A stretch of DNA of 64,000 bases from Verrucomicrobiaceae bacterium (GTDB lineage: Bacteria; Verrucomicrobiota; Verrucomicrobiia; Verrucomicrobiales; Verrucomicrobiaceae). The notes below the pieces were generated by a model. It was not told the origin of the DNA and did no database searches. It was given only the letters and a program-made list of their open reading frames with translations. Shown piece by piece: positions 9,301-17,127 of this stretch. The position numbers and the translations under genes are program-made. Position 1 is the stretch's first letter. The number at the start of each line of letters is the position of its first letter. Where the stretch lies: NCBI GenBank assembly GCA_016795465.1, contig JAEUHK010000059.1:1-64000 (forward strand), in the 5' to 3' direction.

Positions 9301-12300
9301 CCCGCAGGCTGTGTGGTGATCTGCGGGGCGATGATGTCGTCATTGAGGATGGTGCCGGTGCCGCTGGCGTTCGCGATGACCGTCGTGCCGGTGGTGTTCA
9401 CCAGATTCGACAGCGTGATGACGACCGTTTCATCAGGCTCAGAGTCAGTGTCGCCATTCACCGTGATGTTGATCGGCTGCGAAGCCGCGCCGGAGGCGGT
9501 GAAGTTCAACGTTCCAGAGGCAAGTGTGGCGAAATCCGTGCCGCTCGTGGCTGTGCCGCCCGTGACGGCATAATCGACTGTGAAGGCCGTGGCGGTGTCG
9601 CTGCGGGTCACGTTGAGCGCGAGCGAGCTCGTGCCGCTGTTTCCTTCGACGATGGAAGCGTTTGCGATGCTCACTGTTGGGTTGCCGACAGTCATACCGG
9701 GCGAACCGATGTCCGCAGCATTCGCCACCGAGGCGATACCACCCAGGTTGTTCACCGTGGCAAAGGTGTAGCGCGGTGTGGTGGTGCCGGAAGACGGCAC
9801 CCAAACGGCCGACTGCGTTTCGGTGGCGGCACCTGCGGAAGGCCCCGCATGAGTGCCTGTGGAGGGATTTCCATCCGCCTTGGTGAATCCAGCCGCTGCG
9901 TAGCTGAAGAAGAAAAGCTCATTGCCGCCGCTGTCGAAGAAGGACACACCATCATTCTGCCCGAGGCCCGGAGCACCGATGGATTGGAAGACCTGCACGG
10001 TGTTCGAAATGCCCCACCAGGCGCGGAAGGCTGCCGGATCCATCGCTGTGAAGATCACCGACTCGCCCGGAGAGATGCTGCTGCCCGAGGGCAGCTTGTA
10101 AGCCGCCGCAGCCGCCGCACTGCGACCGCTGTCATGCCAGGAGTAGCCGCTGATGTCCTTCGTGCTGCCGCTGATGTTCGTCAGCTCCCAAAAGTCATTC
10201 ACCCCTGTTGCTGCCTGCTGCGAAAGCACCTCGGTGAGCATGAAGCTGGTTTCAACGACGTCGCTGTCATCCTGCACGGTGAGGTTAAACGTCGGTGAAG
10301 TAGCACCTGTGGCCGTGGCGGTGATCATCACGGCTTTGTCACCATCGGGGAAGCTGTCATCCACAGCCGTCACATCGAAGGTCGCGCTTGTTTGGTTCGC
10401 CAGGATGGTCACCGTGGCAGGTACCGTCGCCTCGGTGATGTCACTGGAGTTCAGCGTGACCACGAGATCGCTCGTGCTGCTCGTCACCCGGCTGACGGTG
10501 CCCGTCGCCGCCGGATTGGTGGCGCTTTCGAAGAAGGACGAAGGTGTCACACTAAGTGACAACGTCACTGAGGGAGGCGGGCCACCGAATCCACTGTAGC
10601 CAGGTGAACCCATCGTCGCGGGTGCTGTCGTGTGAGCAAAACTGCCGAAGCTGCCGATGGCGGCGGCTCCGTAGCGGGGAGTGGATGTGCCAAAGGCTGG
10701 GTCCCAAACCATCGACACCGTGGTGGCACCGCCAGCCGATGCTCCCGCGTGTCCGCCTGCGGCGGAGCTGCCATTCGAGCGGGTGAATCCGCCGGCTCCG
10801 TAGCTCTGGTAGAGCACTTCCACGTTCGAGGCATTGTAGAGAGTGATGGCGTCATTTTGGCCGAGACCAGGGCCGCTGCTGAAAACCTGCACCGTATTAG
10901 GAATCCCCCAAGCCGAGCGGAACGCCGCGGCGTTGCCGGTGACATGGAAAATGATCGACTCACCCGATGCAATGATCGTGCCCGCGGGAACAACGATGGC
11001 CCCGGTGGTTGTCCGTGCCGAATCGGTCCACTTGTAGCCGCTGAGGTCTTCCGCAGATGCCCCGATGTTCGTCAACTCCCAGAAATCGCCACCTGCTCCA
11101 TCGGAATTGATCTCCGTGATCAGGAGTTGAGGCGGAGGTGCAGGCGGCAGTTGGGTGGAGATCACCTCGAGGTCAAAACCGAGGTCACTGCTGGCACCGT
11201 CGCGATTGTGCAGTTCCACGGCGATGCTGTTTGTTCCATTCACCAGCGGCAGCGAGGATGCCTGCAGTGCCACATAGGTCGTCTCGTCGGTGCCACTGAT
11301 GATGGTGGCCGAGTTGGTCAGATAGTTCACCGGACCTTCAGGCATGTTGCTGCGTGCCACCTCGGTGCCGTTGATGTAGATGACTGCTCCATCATCGCGC
11401 ATCAGATTCAGCGCCAGCGACCTCACCAGCGAGGCGTCTGCCACCTCAAAGCTGCGGCGTAGATAGGTGGTGATAAACCGGCTGCCAGAGGGGCCACTGT
11501 TCACGGTGGTGATGATGTGGGTGTCGCCGTAACCGAGAGGCCCTGGGCCAGAATTCCAAGCGCCATCGGCAAACGCGACTTCTTTCCATGCTGTTCCCTG
11601 GTCACTGCCATCGTCCAGATACTTCCAAGTCGCCCCCTTGGTGATCAGCGTGAGGCTTTCTGGCGTCACCAAGGTCACAGGCACCAAGGTGGACGTTTTC
11701 GTGGCGCCATCATTGTCAGTGGCGACGGCGGTGAGAGTGTGCGGGCCAGCTGCACCACCAGTCCACGCGAATGAGTAAGGCGCTGTCGTGTCCTCACCCA
11801 ACTTGGTGACGCCGTCGTAGAACTCGACCTTCGTCACCACGCCATCCGCATCAGAGGCGGAGGCGCTGATAGTCACGCCCGTCGCAGGTACTCGCGCCGC
11901 TGGAGCAGGTGAGGTCAACTGCACGGTGGGCAGTTGATTGTTGGGATTGGTCACCGTGATGTTGACGAGCGTGGAGGTCGTGGTGGCACCTTGATTATCG
12001 TAAGCCACCGCCTTGAGCACATAAGAGCCGCTCAAAGCCGTCCATGAGAACGAGTAGGGTGCGGTGCTGTCCTCATTCACCATGACGTCATTCGCGAAAA
12101 ACTCGACCTTCGTCACCGAACCATCGGAATCGGCCGCAGAGGCCTCAAAAGCCACTTGAGCCGGCAAAACGATGCTCGAGCCTTCCGCCGGCGAAGTGAG
12201 AGAAACCGTCGGAGCAGCATTCGCAGCCGCCGTGAAGCTCCTGGCGGTGCTGCCGACATTGTTCGTGCCGTCGCTCACGGCCGCATACCATTCGTATTCG

Positions 12301-15300
12301 GTGCTTCCGGCCAAACCAGTCCAATCAAGCGTCGCGGAGCCGCCGCTCGCATTCACCGTGCCCAGCGCCGTCCACGTCGCGGTGCCAGCGCCCATCGTGT
12401 AAGGCAGTGTGAACTCGCTGTCCGCATCGGTTTCAAAGGTCAGCGTGCGGGTTTGCAAAGTCTTCGCAGTGATCGTGTTGTTCGCGGGCGAGAAGACGAA
12501 GTAGCGCAGCCAGGAATCGCCGCCGTTTGCGCGGCTTTGGTAGTCTTGTAGCACGGTGTAAACGGTGCGGCCTTCGAAGACGTCAGCACGCTGGCCTTCA
12601 CCATGAATGTGGCCGCAGAGCATGAGGAAGAGGTTCGGATTGTCCTTCAGATTGTCATACACTGCCTGGCCGTGACCGCCCCAGGTGGCGGGATTGCCGG
12701 TGCTGATGAGCCAGTGGCTGGTGATGATGGCGCGGCGGTTGGGATGCGCTTTGAGCAGTGCATCCGCCCAGTCGAGCACGGCCTGGCTGGCGCTGGAGCG
12801 GTATTCGAGATTGATGATGATGAAGTCGAGGCCGCTGGCGCTGAAGAGCTGGTAATTGTTGTCGTTGTTCGTGCTGTAATTGCCGCCCCAGTAAGGCCGT
12901 CCAGCCCAGCGTGCGGTGCCGAAGTAGGTGTTCCAGTAAAGGCTGGCTCCATCCGGGCTGCCGATGGGCTGCTGGTCATGATTGCCCGGAGCACCACCCC
13001 ACGGGATGCCATGTGTGAGCAGCGTCATGGCCGGATCTTCGATGATGTCCATCGCGCTGTCGGCATTGATCCACTCCTGCTGCACGGCGTCGCCATTCTG
13101 CACCATGTCACCCATGTGCGCGACGAAGGGGATGTTTAGCGTGTTGCGATTCGCCACGATCCAATTGGTCTGGCTCAGGAAGTGCTGAAGGCGCGTCCCT
13201 CCCGTGTTCTCTGAGTAAAACTGCGTGTCAGGCAGTGTCACCAGCGTGAAATCCGGCCCGACAGGCGGCGATTTCAGCCTGCCGTAAAACGTGACCGTCA
13301 TCGGCTGGCTCTCGGGATCTGCCACACTCGCGGAAAGCGTCACAGTGCCGCCGGTGCCCGCATTCGTGGCCAGATCGGCAGGCGAGGCGAGCGTCACCGT
13401 GGGCGCTTGATTCGCGATGACAGTCACCGTGATCGCGGCGGAGGTCGTGGTGGCCGTCATGTCATCCGTGGCCTTCGCGGTGAGCGAGTAGGTGCCGATG
13501 GCGACGTTGTTCCAAGCGAAGGAATACGGTGACGTCATGTCCTCGCCGAGTTTCGTCGCACCATTGAAGAACTCCACCTTCGCCACCGTGCCGTCGCTGT
13601 CGGCGGCATTGGCATTGATCAGGATCGTTGCAGGCGCGAGGAAGGCCGTGCCATCGGCTGGCGAGGTGATGGAGACCGTCGGCGGTGTGGTCAACGGCGC
13701 TTCCACCGTAACGTTGATGACGCTGCTGTTCGCGAAAGCTCCAAAATTGTCCGTCGCACGGGCGGTGTAGCTGTAGCTGCCCTGAGCGAGGCCGCTCACA
13801 TCGAAGGAATAAGGCGCGGTGGTGTCTTCACCGAGCTTCGTGGCTCCGCTGAAGAACTCCACCTTGCTGATCGTGCCATCGGGGTCACTCGCGGTCGCAT
13901 GGATCGTGAATGCGGCAGGCGCATTGAAGGTGGCGTTGTTTGCCGGTGCGGTGATCGCCACGGTGGGCGGGTCATTGCTCACCAGCGTGGCACCTTCGAT
14001 CCACAGAGGACCGTTGGTCAGCGTGCCGGCAGAGGTGCCCGTGCTGCTCGCGGCCGTCGTTCCGGTGCCTTCGTTCAAACCATAGCGACCCACGAGTCCT
14101 GGCGAACTGGCGACAGACACATCCTTCGTTGCAGTGATCTCCGCCGCGCTGCGGGCGTAGCTCCAGACGCGCACTTCATCGATGATGCCGTGGAAGGCAC
14201 CTTCACGAGTTCCAGCGGAAGTCATCGCCGTGCCGATGCCAAAGTGCTGGATGCTATCATAGCGCGGCAAAGCACCCGCGAGCGCCGTGGCGCTGCCGAC
14301 TTCGACACCATTGAGATACATCTTCCAGGTGAAGGTCGTGCCGTCGTAAGTCACCGCCGCGTGATTCCAGGTGCCATTCGTGATCGGCGTATTCGTGGCG
14401 GTGATCGGGTAATTTTGCCCTGAAGTGATGCCCGCAGCCGGATAAGCCTCAAAGTCGGCCACGAGAATGCCTGCCGTGGTGATGCCGAAGAAATAATTGC
14501 AGTCCACATTGCTGCCATCGCCCTCGCCACGACCTTTGCCGAACAACGGCACCGCCGTCACACCACCGCTGCCGGAGGAGGAGGTCAGTCCGGCACCATC
14601 CTTCCGGAACCAGCACTCCAGCGTCAGGCCATTCGTCGGAGGCCCGCCCACGCCGAGATCGAGCGCCGTGCCCATCGTGACGTAGTCATTCACACCATCG
14701 AACCACAGCGCGGTATTCGCGGGCAGGTTGTTTGGATCGAGCGTCACATTGACCGTCACCGCAGTGCTCGTCGTGGTGAAACCATCGTTGTCCGTGGCAC
14801 GAGCAGTGAAGCTGTAAGCACCTACTGGCAGAGCCGTCTGGCTAAAAGAAAACGGCGCAGTCGCGTCTGTGCCGACGGAAGTCCCATTCCTGAAAAACTC
14901 CACCTGCGTCACCGTGCCGTTCGCATCGGCGGCGGTTGCTTCCACCTCAAAGGCAGCGCCCGTGATGACGTTTGAACCATTCGCCGGAGTCGTGATCGCC
15001 ACCGTCGGCGTCACCGGAGCCTCGAAGAAGGCAAAGCTGAACATGTCTTCTCCCGTCGTCGCGCCGTCTTCCAAGACTGGAGCCGCTGTGGCGCTCACGA
15101 TGTCGCGGCTTTCGATGACGTAGCGTGTGTTTGCTGCGTCCCACTGGTAGGAGATGATGTTATCAATATTGTTCGTGGCACCGCCTTCCGGGCTGACGAT
15201 GAGCGTGCCGGTGGCCGGGCTCATGCCGGGGATGCTCAGATACCACTGCCCCGTGCCGCCTTTGGTCACGGTGAAGCTGCCGCCGCTCACGTCCGTGCTC

Positions 15301-16103
15301 GCATCGCTGTTCACGCGGCCCATCGCTTTGAGTTGCTTCGTGCCCACATCTGCCGTTTGCAGATACACGAAGGCAATCGGGTCCTGCTCCGTGGCAGGAG
15401 CCGCAGTGGTGCCGGTGCTGCCGTTGTCACGCACATGCATGGTGAAGCCGCTGCCATTCACAAAGCTTGCGGCGTAGTTATCCTCGTTCTTGAGGTGGCT
15501 CACCAAAAGGATTCCGTTTTGCGAGGTGTAGGCCGCATTGATCGTCGTGAGGTTCAGGCCAAACAGCCCCGCGCCCGCTGTGGTGAACTGCACCCCCAAG
15601 TTGATGCCCGTGCTGGCTTTCAGCGTGTCCGTGGCACCGCCGTTGGCATTCGCCGCGTTGCGAGCGACACCGCCGAGCCACTGCGAGTAGGGGAAGAAAG
15701 CGCAGGCCACGTTTTGATTCTGCTCCTCAGCATTCGGAGCGCGGAAAAGTGCCAGGTAGTAGCGATTTGGCGTGGTGGTGCTGTCCAGATCCACACCCAC
15801 CGTGGTGTAGAAGGTGCCGATCGTCTCGCCGACCGAGTTGTTGTTGCGACCATTCTCGGAAACCGCAGCCACCAGCACACCCGTGTCGTAGTCGTTCGTG
15901 TTGCCGAAGGTCACGTTGTAGTCCGCCTTGTTGCTGCCAGTGCGGATCGCAAAGTTGGGCGAGCTACCGGCACTTTTCGTCACGGTGACCGAGGTGGTGG
16001 CATTTCCAGCGTCGTTTTGCACGACGTTGAGATTGCCAAACTCAGTGGTCTGAGCCTGGCCGATCAGTGGGAGCAGCAGGGCTGCAAGGAGAGTGCGTTT
16101 CAT
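6384..16103 (-). CDS. Giant multidomain secreted protein with LamG, metallophosphoesterase, lamin-tail, Calx-beta and SdiA-regulated-like domains
   Basis: About 3,239 residues from MKRTLLAALLLPLIGQAQT, a clear Sec signal peptide; the ATG overlaps the upstream TPR gene stop (ATGA). Approximate order: N-terminal beta-rich region (20-360); Ig-like domain (362-450); LamG/concanavalin-like (465-700); two or more Ig-like domains (708-900); calcineurin-type phosphoesterase (950-1215) with LPDTQFY, HMGDMVQNGD, GNHDQQ and CGHIHG; two more Ig-like domains (1300-1475); a beta-sandwich resembling carbohydrate-binding modules (1480-1650); two lamin-tail domains (1656-2138); Calx-beta (2138-2254); Ig-like (2258-2346); a SdiA-regulated/phytase-like propeller (2348-2641); cadherin-like (2648-2745); two more lamin-tail domains; and a C-terminal DSDNDGVSD calcium-binding-like repeat with a beta tail common in Verrucomicrobia exported proteins. 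Probably extracellular and possibly hydrolyses phosphoesters; substrate unknown. Confidence 0.88.
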   Translation of the reverse strand: MKRTLLAALLLPLIGQAQTTEFGNLNVVQNDAGNATTSVTVTKSAGSSPNFAIRTGSNKADYNVTFGNTNDYDTGVLVAAVSENGRNNNSVGETIGTFYTTVGVDLDSTTTPNRYYLALFRAPNAEEQNQNVACAFFPYSQWLGGVARNAANANGGATDTLKASTGINLGVQFTTAGAGLFGLNLTTINAAYTSQNGILLVSHLKNEDNYAASFVNGSGFTMHVRDNGSTGTTAAPATEQDPIAFVYLQTADVGTKQLKAMGRVNSDASTDVSGGSFTVTKGGTGQWYLSIPGMSPATGTLIVSPEGGATNNIDNIISYQWDAANTRYVIESRDIVSATAAPVLEDGATTGEDMFSFAFFEAPVTPTVAITTPANGSNVITGAAFEVEATAADANGTVTQVEFFRNGTSVGTDATAPFSFSQTALPVGAYSFTARATDNDGFTTTSTAVTVNVTLDPNNLPANTALWFDGVNDYVTMGTALDLGVGGPPTNGLTLECWFRKDGAGLTSSSGSGGVTAVPLFGKGRGEGDGSNVDCNYFFGITTAGILVADFEAYPAAGITSGQNYPITATNTPITNGTWNHAAVTYDGTTFTWKMYLNGVEVGSATALAGALPRYDSIQHFGIGTAMTSAGTREGAFHGIIDEVRVWSYARSAAEITATKDVSVASSPGLVGRYGLNEGTGTTAASSTGTSAGTLTNGPLWIEGATLVSNDPPTVAITAPANNATFNAPAAFTIHATASDPDGTISKVEFFSGATKLGEDTTAPYSFDVSGLAQGSYSYTARATDNFGAFANSSVINVTVEAPLTTPPTVSITSPADGTAFLAPATILINANAADSDGTVAKVEFFNGATKLGEDMTSPYSFAWNNVAIGTYSLTAKATDDMTATTTSAAITVTVIANQAPTVTLASPADLATNAGTGGTVTLSASVADPESQPMTVTFYGRLKSPPVGPDFTLVTLPDTQFYSENTGGTRLQHFLSQTNWIVANRNTLNIPFVAHMGDMVQNGDAVQQEWINADSAMDIIEDPAMTLLTHGIPWGGAPGNHDQQPIGSPDGASLYWNTYFGTARWAGRPYWGGNYSTNNDNNYQLFSASGLDFIIINLEYRSSASQAVLDWADALLKAHPNRRAIITSHWLISTGNPATWGGHGQAVYDNLKDNPNLFLMLCGHIHGEGQRADVFEGRTVYTVLQDYQSRANGGDSWLRYFVFSPANNTITAKTLQTRTLTFETDADSEFTLPYTMGAGTATWTALGTVNASGGSATLDWTGLAGSTEYEWYAAVSDGTNNVGSTARSFTAAANAAPTVSLTSPAEGSSIVLPAQVAFEASAADSDGSVTKVEFFANDVMVNEDSTAPYSFSWTALSGSYVLKAVAYDNQGATTTSTLVNITVTNPNNQLPTVQLTSPAPAARVPATGVTISASASDADGVVTKVEFYDGVTKLGEDTTAPYSFAWTGGAAGPHTLTAVATDNDGATKTSTLVPVTLVTPESLTLITKGATWKYLDDGSDQGTAWKEVAFADGAWNSGPGPLGYGDTHIITTVNSGPSGSRFITTYLRRSFEVADASLVRSLALNLMRDDGAVIYINGTEVARSNMPEGPVNYLTNSATIISGTDETTYVALQASSLPLVNGTNSIAVELHNRDGASSDLGFDLEVISTQLPPAPPPQLLITEINSDGAGGDFWELTNIGASAEDLSGYKWTDSARTTTGAIVVPAGTIIASGESIIFHVTGNAAAFRSAWGIPNTVQVFSSGPGLGQNDAITLYNASNVEVLYQSYGAGGFTRSNGSSAAGGHAGASAGGATTVSMVWDPAFGTSTPRYGAAAIGSFGSFAHTTAPATMGSPGYSGFGGPPPSVTLSLSVTPSSFFESATNPAATGTVSRVTSSTSDLVVTLNSSDITEATVPATVTILANQTSATFDVTAVDDSFPDGDKAVMITATATGATSPTFNLTVQDDSDVVETSFMLTEVLSQQAATGVNDFWELTNISGSTKDISGYSWHDSGRSAAAAAAYKLPSGSSISPGESVIFTAMDPAAFRAWWGISNTVQVFQSIGAPGLGQNDGVSFFDSGGNELFFFSYAAAGFTKADGNPSTGTHAGPSAGAATETQSAVWVPSSGTTTPRYTFATVNNLGGIASVANAADIGSPGMTVGNPTVSIANASIVEGNSGTSSLALNVTRSDTATAFTVDYAVTGGTATSGTDFATLASGTLNFTASGAASQPINITVNGDTDSEPDETVVITLSNLVNTTGTTVIANASGTGTILNDDIIAPQITTQPAGTTIATGYTATLLLIATGTPAPTIQWYQGAVGTTTTPVGTNSSSFTTPALTTTTSFWARVSNAGGSVDSEAATITVTTGVTSVDLSTYVRVARINLPEYRRTALPPGTAAHNLLCDEASAVTYNWDTDTLFITGDGGRAVTQVSKTGQLIDTMSLELNAGNPQGTEFYDPEGLTYIGGGQFVLSEERERRLVKFTYAAGTTLTRAAAQTVDIGTFDDNTGTEGLSYDPQTSGFIVLKEKTPIGVFQTGVDFAAGTATNGSSTTVNSTNLFDTTLLGMTDVADVFALSNIPSMTGQPQAGNLLVLSQENARVVNIDRSGNILSTLNITSDPGNPLSAADQQHEGITMDRAGIIYVVNENGGGSIEYPQLWVYAPSNLPNQAPTAITLNNAVNSLEENTSTASPIKVADIVVIDDGLGANSLSLSGADAASFQLTGSALYLKSGVVLDFETKTSYAVTINADDTTVGTTPDVTQNFTLNVTDQLVEAVAPPALIVTEVAPWASGNGAVGGDWFEVTNISANAVDITGWKVDDSSNAFATAIALNGITSIAPGESVIFIESSAANQATIVNTFKTVWFGSNVSAGLQIGTYQGSGIGLSTGGDAVNLFTAGGTRHSGVTFGAADATSPYQTFDNTAAADNTAITLLSSVAVNGAFIAATSSVEIGSPGYSAPGVLRVTEVAPWSSGNSPVAADWFEVTNIGARSVDITGWKVDDSSESPAAALLLTGITMIAPGESVIFIETATLSTTKANFLSNWFGTNPPATLQVGGYTGGGIGLSTGGDAVNLYDTNNVRVANVAFGIAPSSAPYRTFDNASAANVASISTLSQTGVNGAFAASSNPSEIGSPGVITGGAVGFAVWLAQNGFTGTPGADSDNDGVSDTLEYFFNSSPNNPADRSHLPAVVREGGDLEFRFTRLQNSALTGTLRYSTDLLTWQNAVQGVDYEIVSQTVSSGEVEVRYRLLNPINAKFFQLRVE

Positions 16104-16972
16104 GGGTGGGGGGAAGGAGCAGGTGGAGCGACGACGACCGCAGGTGCGGCGATACCGAGGGCTTGTTGAGTTTGAGCGAGCACGCCCGCGAGCAGCGGCG
16201 AGCCACGTTCGAGATGCGGGAGACTTAGGAGGTGACGATGCAGCGCTGCCCATGCCTCGCGGGCCTCCGCCTTGCGTCCGGCAGTCGTCAGCACCTCCGC
16301 ACGCCGTGCCATCCACGGCTCTGCACGCGGCGCGATCTTTTGCAGCACATCCACACAGCGGAGCGCCTGATCGGCATTTCCAGCCTTCAGCTCCGCATCG
16401 AGCGAGGCCGCCAAAAGCTCGGGATCATCCGGATGCGCCCGCAAAGCCTTGCGCAGCACTTCGACCGCATTTCCAGCCTTCGCCGCCTCCAGCCACCAAG
16501 CCGACGGAGCATGTGAATCGAGCTTCAAAGCCTCCTCAAAATCCTTTTGAGCCTCCACACGCTTCCCGAGCTTCAAAAGCACTTTTCCACGCTGCGCGAG
16601 TGCCAACGCATGTCGCGGCTGTTTCGCCAACAACGCATCCAAAACACTCTTCGCAGCTTCATGAAGCCCACCTTCGGCAAGAGCCATGCCTTCTATGAGC
16701 TCGACTTCATGCTCGCCAGATGAAAGCCTGCGCACACGCTCGCATTCGATGAGCGCCAGCTCCCACTCACCATGCTCCTGATGCGCACAGGCCAGCTTAA
16801 ACCGCAGCCCCGCGTCATTAGGCGTGATGACGAGCTTTCGCGCAATGTCTTCCACCACATCATGGTAAGCACCATGCGCACGAGCCTGCGACGGGCAGGC
16901 GCTGAGGACAGCAAGAACGATGGCGATGAGTGAACTGCGAAAAATCACGCGCCCGCTTCTCCATCGCGTCAA
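16100..16972 (-). CDS. TPR-repeat lipoprotein
   Basis: A 290-residue protein with a basic N-terminus, a hydrophobic stretch and a lipobox-like LSAC at about residues 23-26, so it is probably a lipoprotein. Residues about 45-250 form helical tetratricopeptide-type repeats (for example DAGLRFKLACAHQEHGEWEL and HALALAQRGKVLLKLGKRVE), a protein-protein interaction scaffold. The last codons are Pro/Ala-rich. The TGA overlaps the ATG of the giant secreted protein gene by four bases, so the two are translationally coupled, and the TPR lipoprotein may help export or anchoring of that protein; this role is inference from position. Confidence 0.78.
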   Translation of the reverse strand: MTRWRSGRVIFRSSLIAIVLAVLSACPSQARAHGAYHDVVEDIARKLVITPNDAGLRFKLACAHQEHGEWELALIECERVRRLSSGEHEVELIEGMALAEGGLHEAAKSVLDALLAKQPRHALALAQRGKVLLKLGKRVEAQKDFEEALKLDSHAPSAWWLEAAKAGNAVEVLRKALRAHPDDPELLAASLDAELKAGNADQALRCVDVLQKIAPRAEPWMARRAEVLTTAGRKAEAREAWAALHRHLLSLPHLERGSPLLAGVLAQTQQALGIAAPAVVVAPPAPSPHP

Positions 16973-16987
16973 CGATTCAACAAGACA

Positions 16988-17122
16988 CAGTGCTGTAACA
17001 ACCGCTTCGACGCAGGCTCGTCACACACGATTCTCCTTCGCAGACCACTCTGATGCGAGCTTCTGCGAAGATTTCGACACACGCTTGATTGTGTCATCGC
17101 GGGAAACAGTGTCGTAACACTG
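16988..17122. promoter_or_regulatory. Divergent intergenic region with repeated CAGTGNNGTAACA motif
   Basis: The 155-base gap between two divergent genes carries the same 13-base pattern, CAGTGNNGTAACA, at 16988-17000 and 17107-17119. The second copy belongs to a perfect palindrome with 6-base arms, CAGTGT-CGTA-ACACTG, at 17107-17122, five bases before the proposed GTG start of the rightward gene. The first copy lies 16 bases from the leftward TPR gene start. This arrangement suits a shared operator, but no regulator is identified. Confidence 0.35.
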
Positions 17123-17127
17123 CACGC

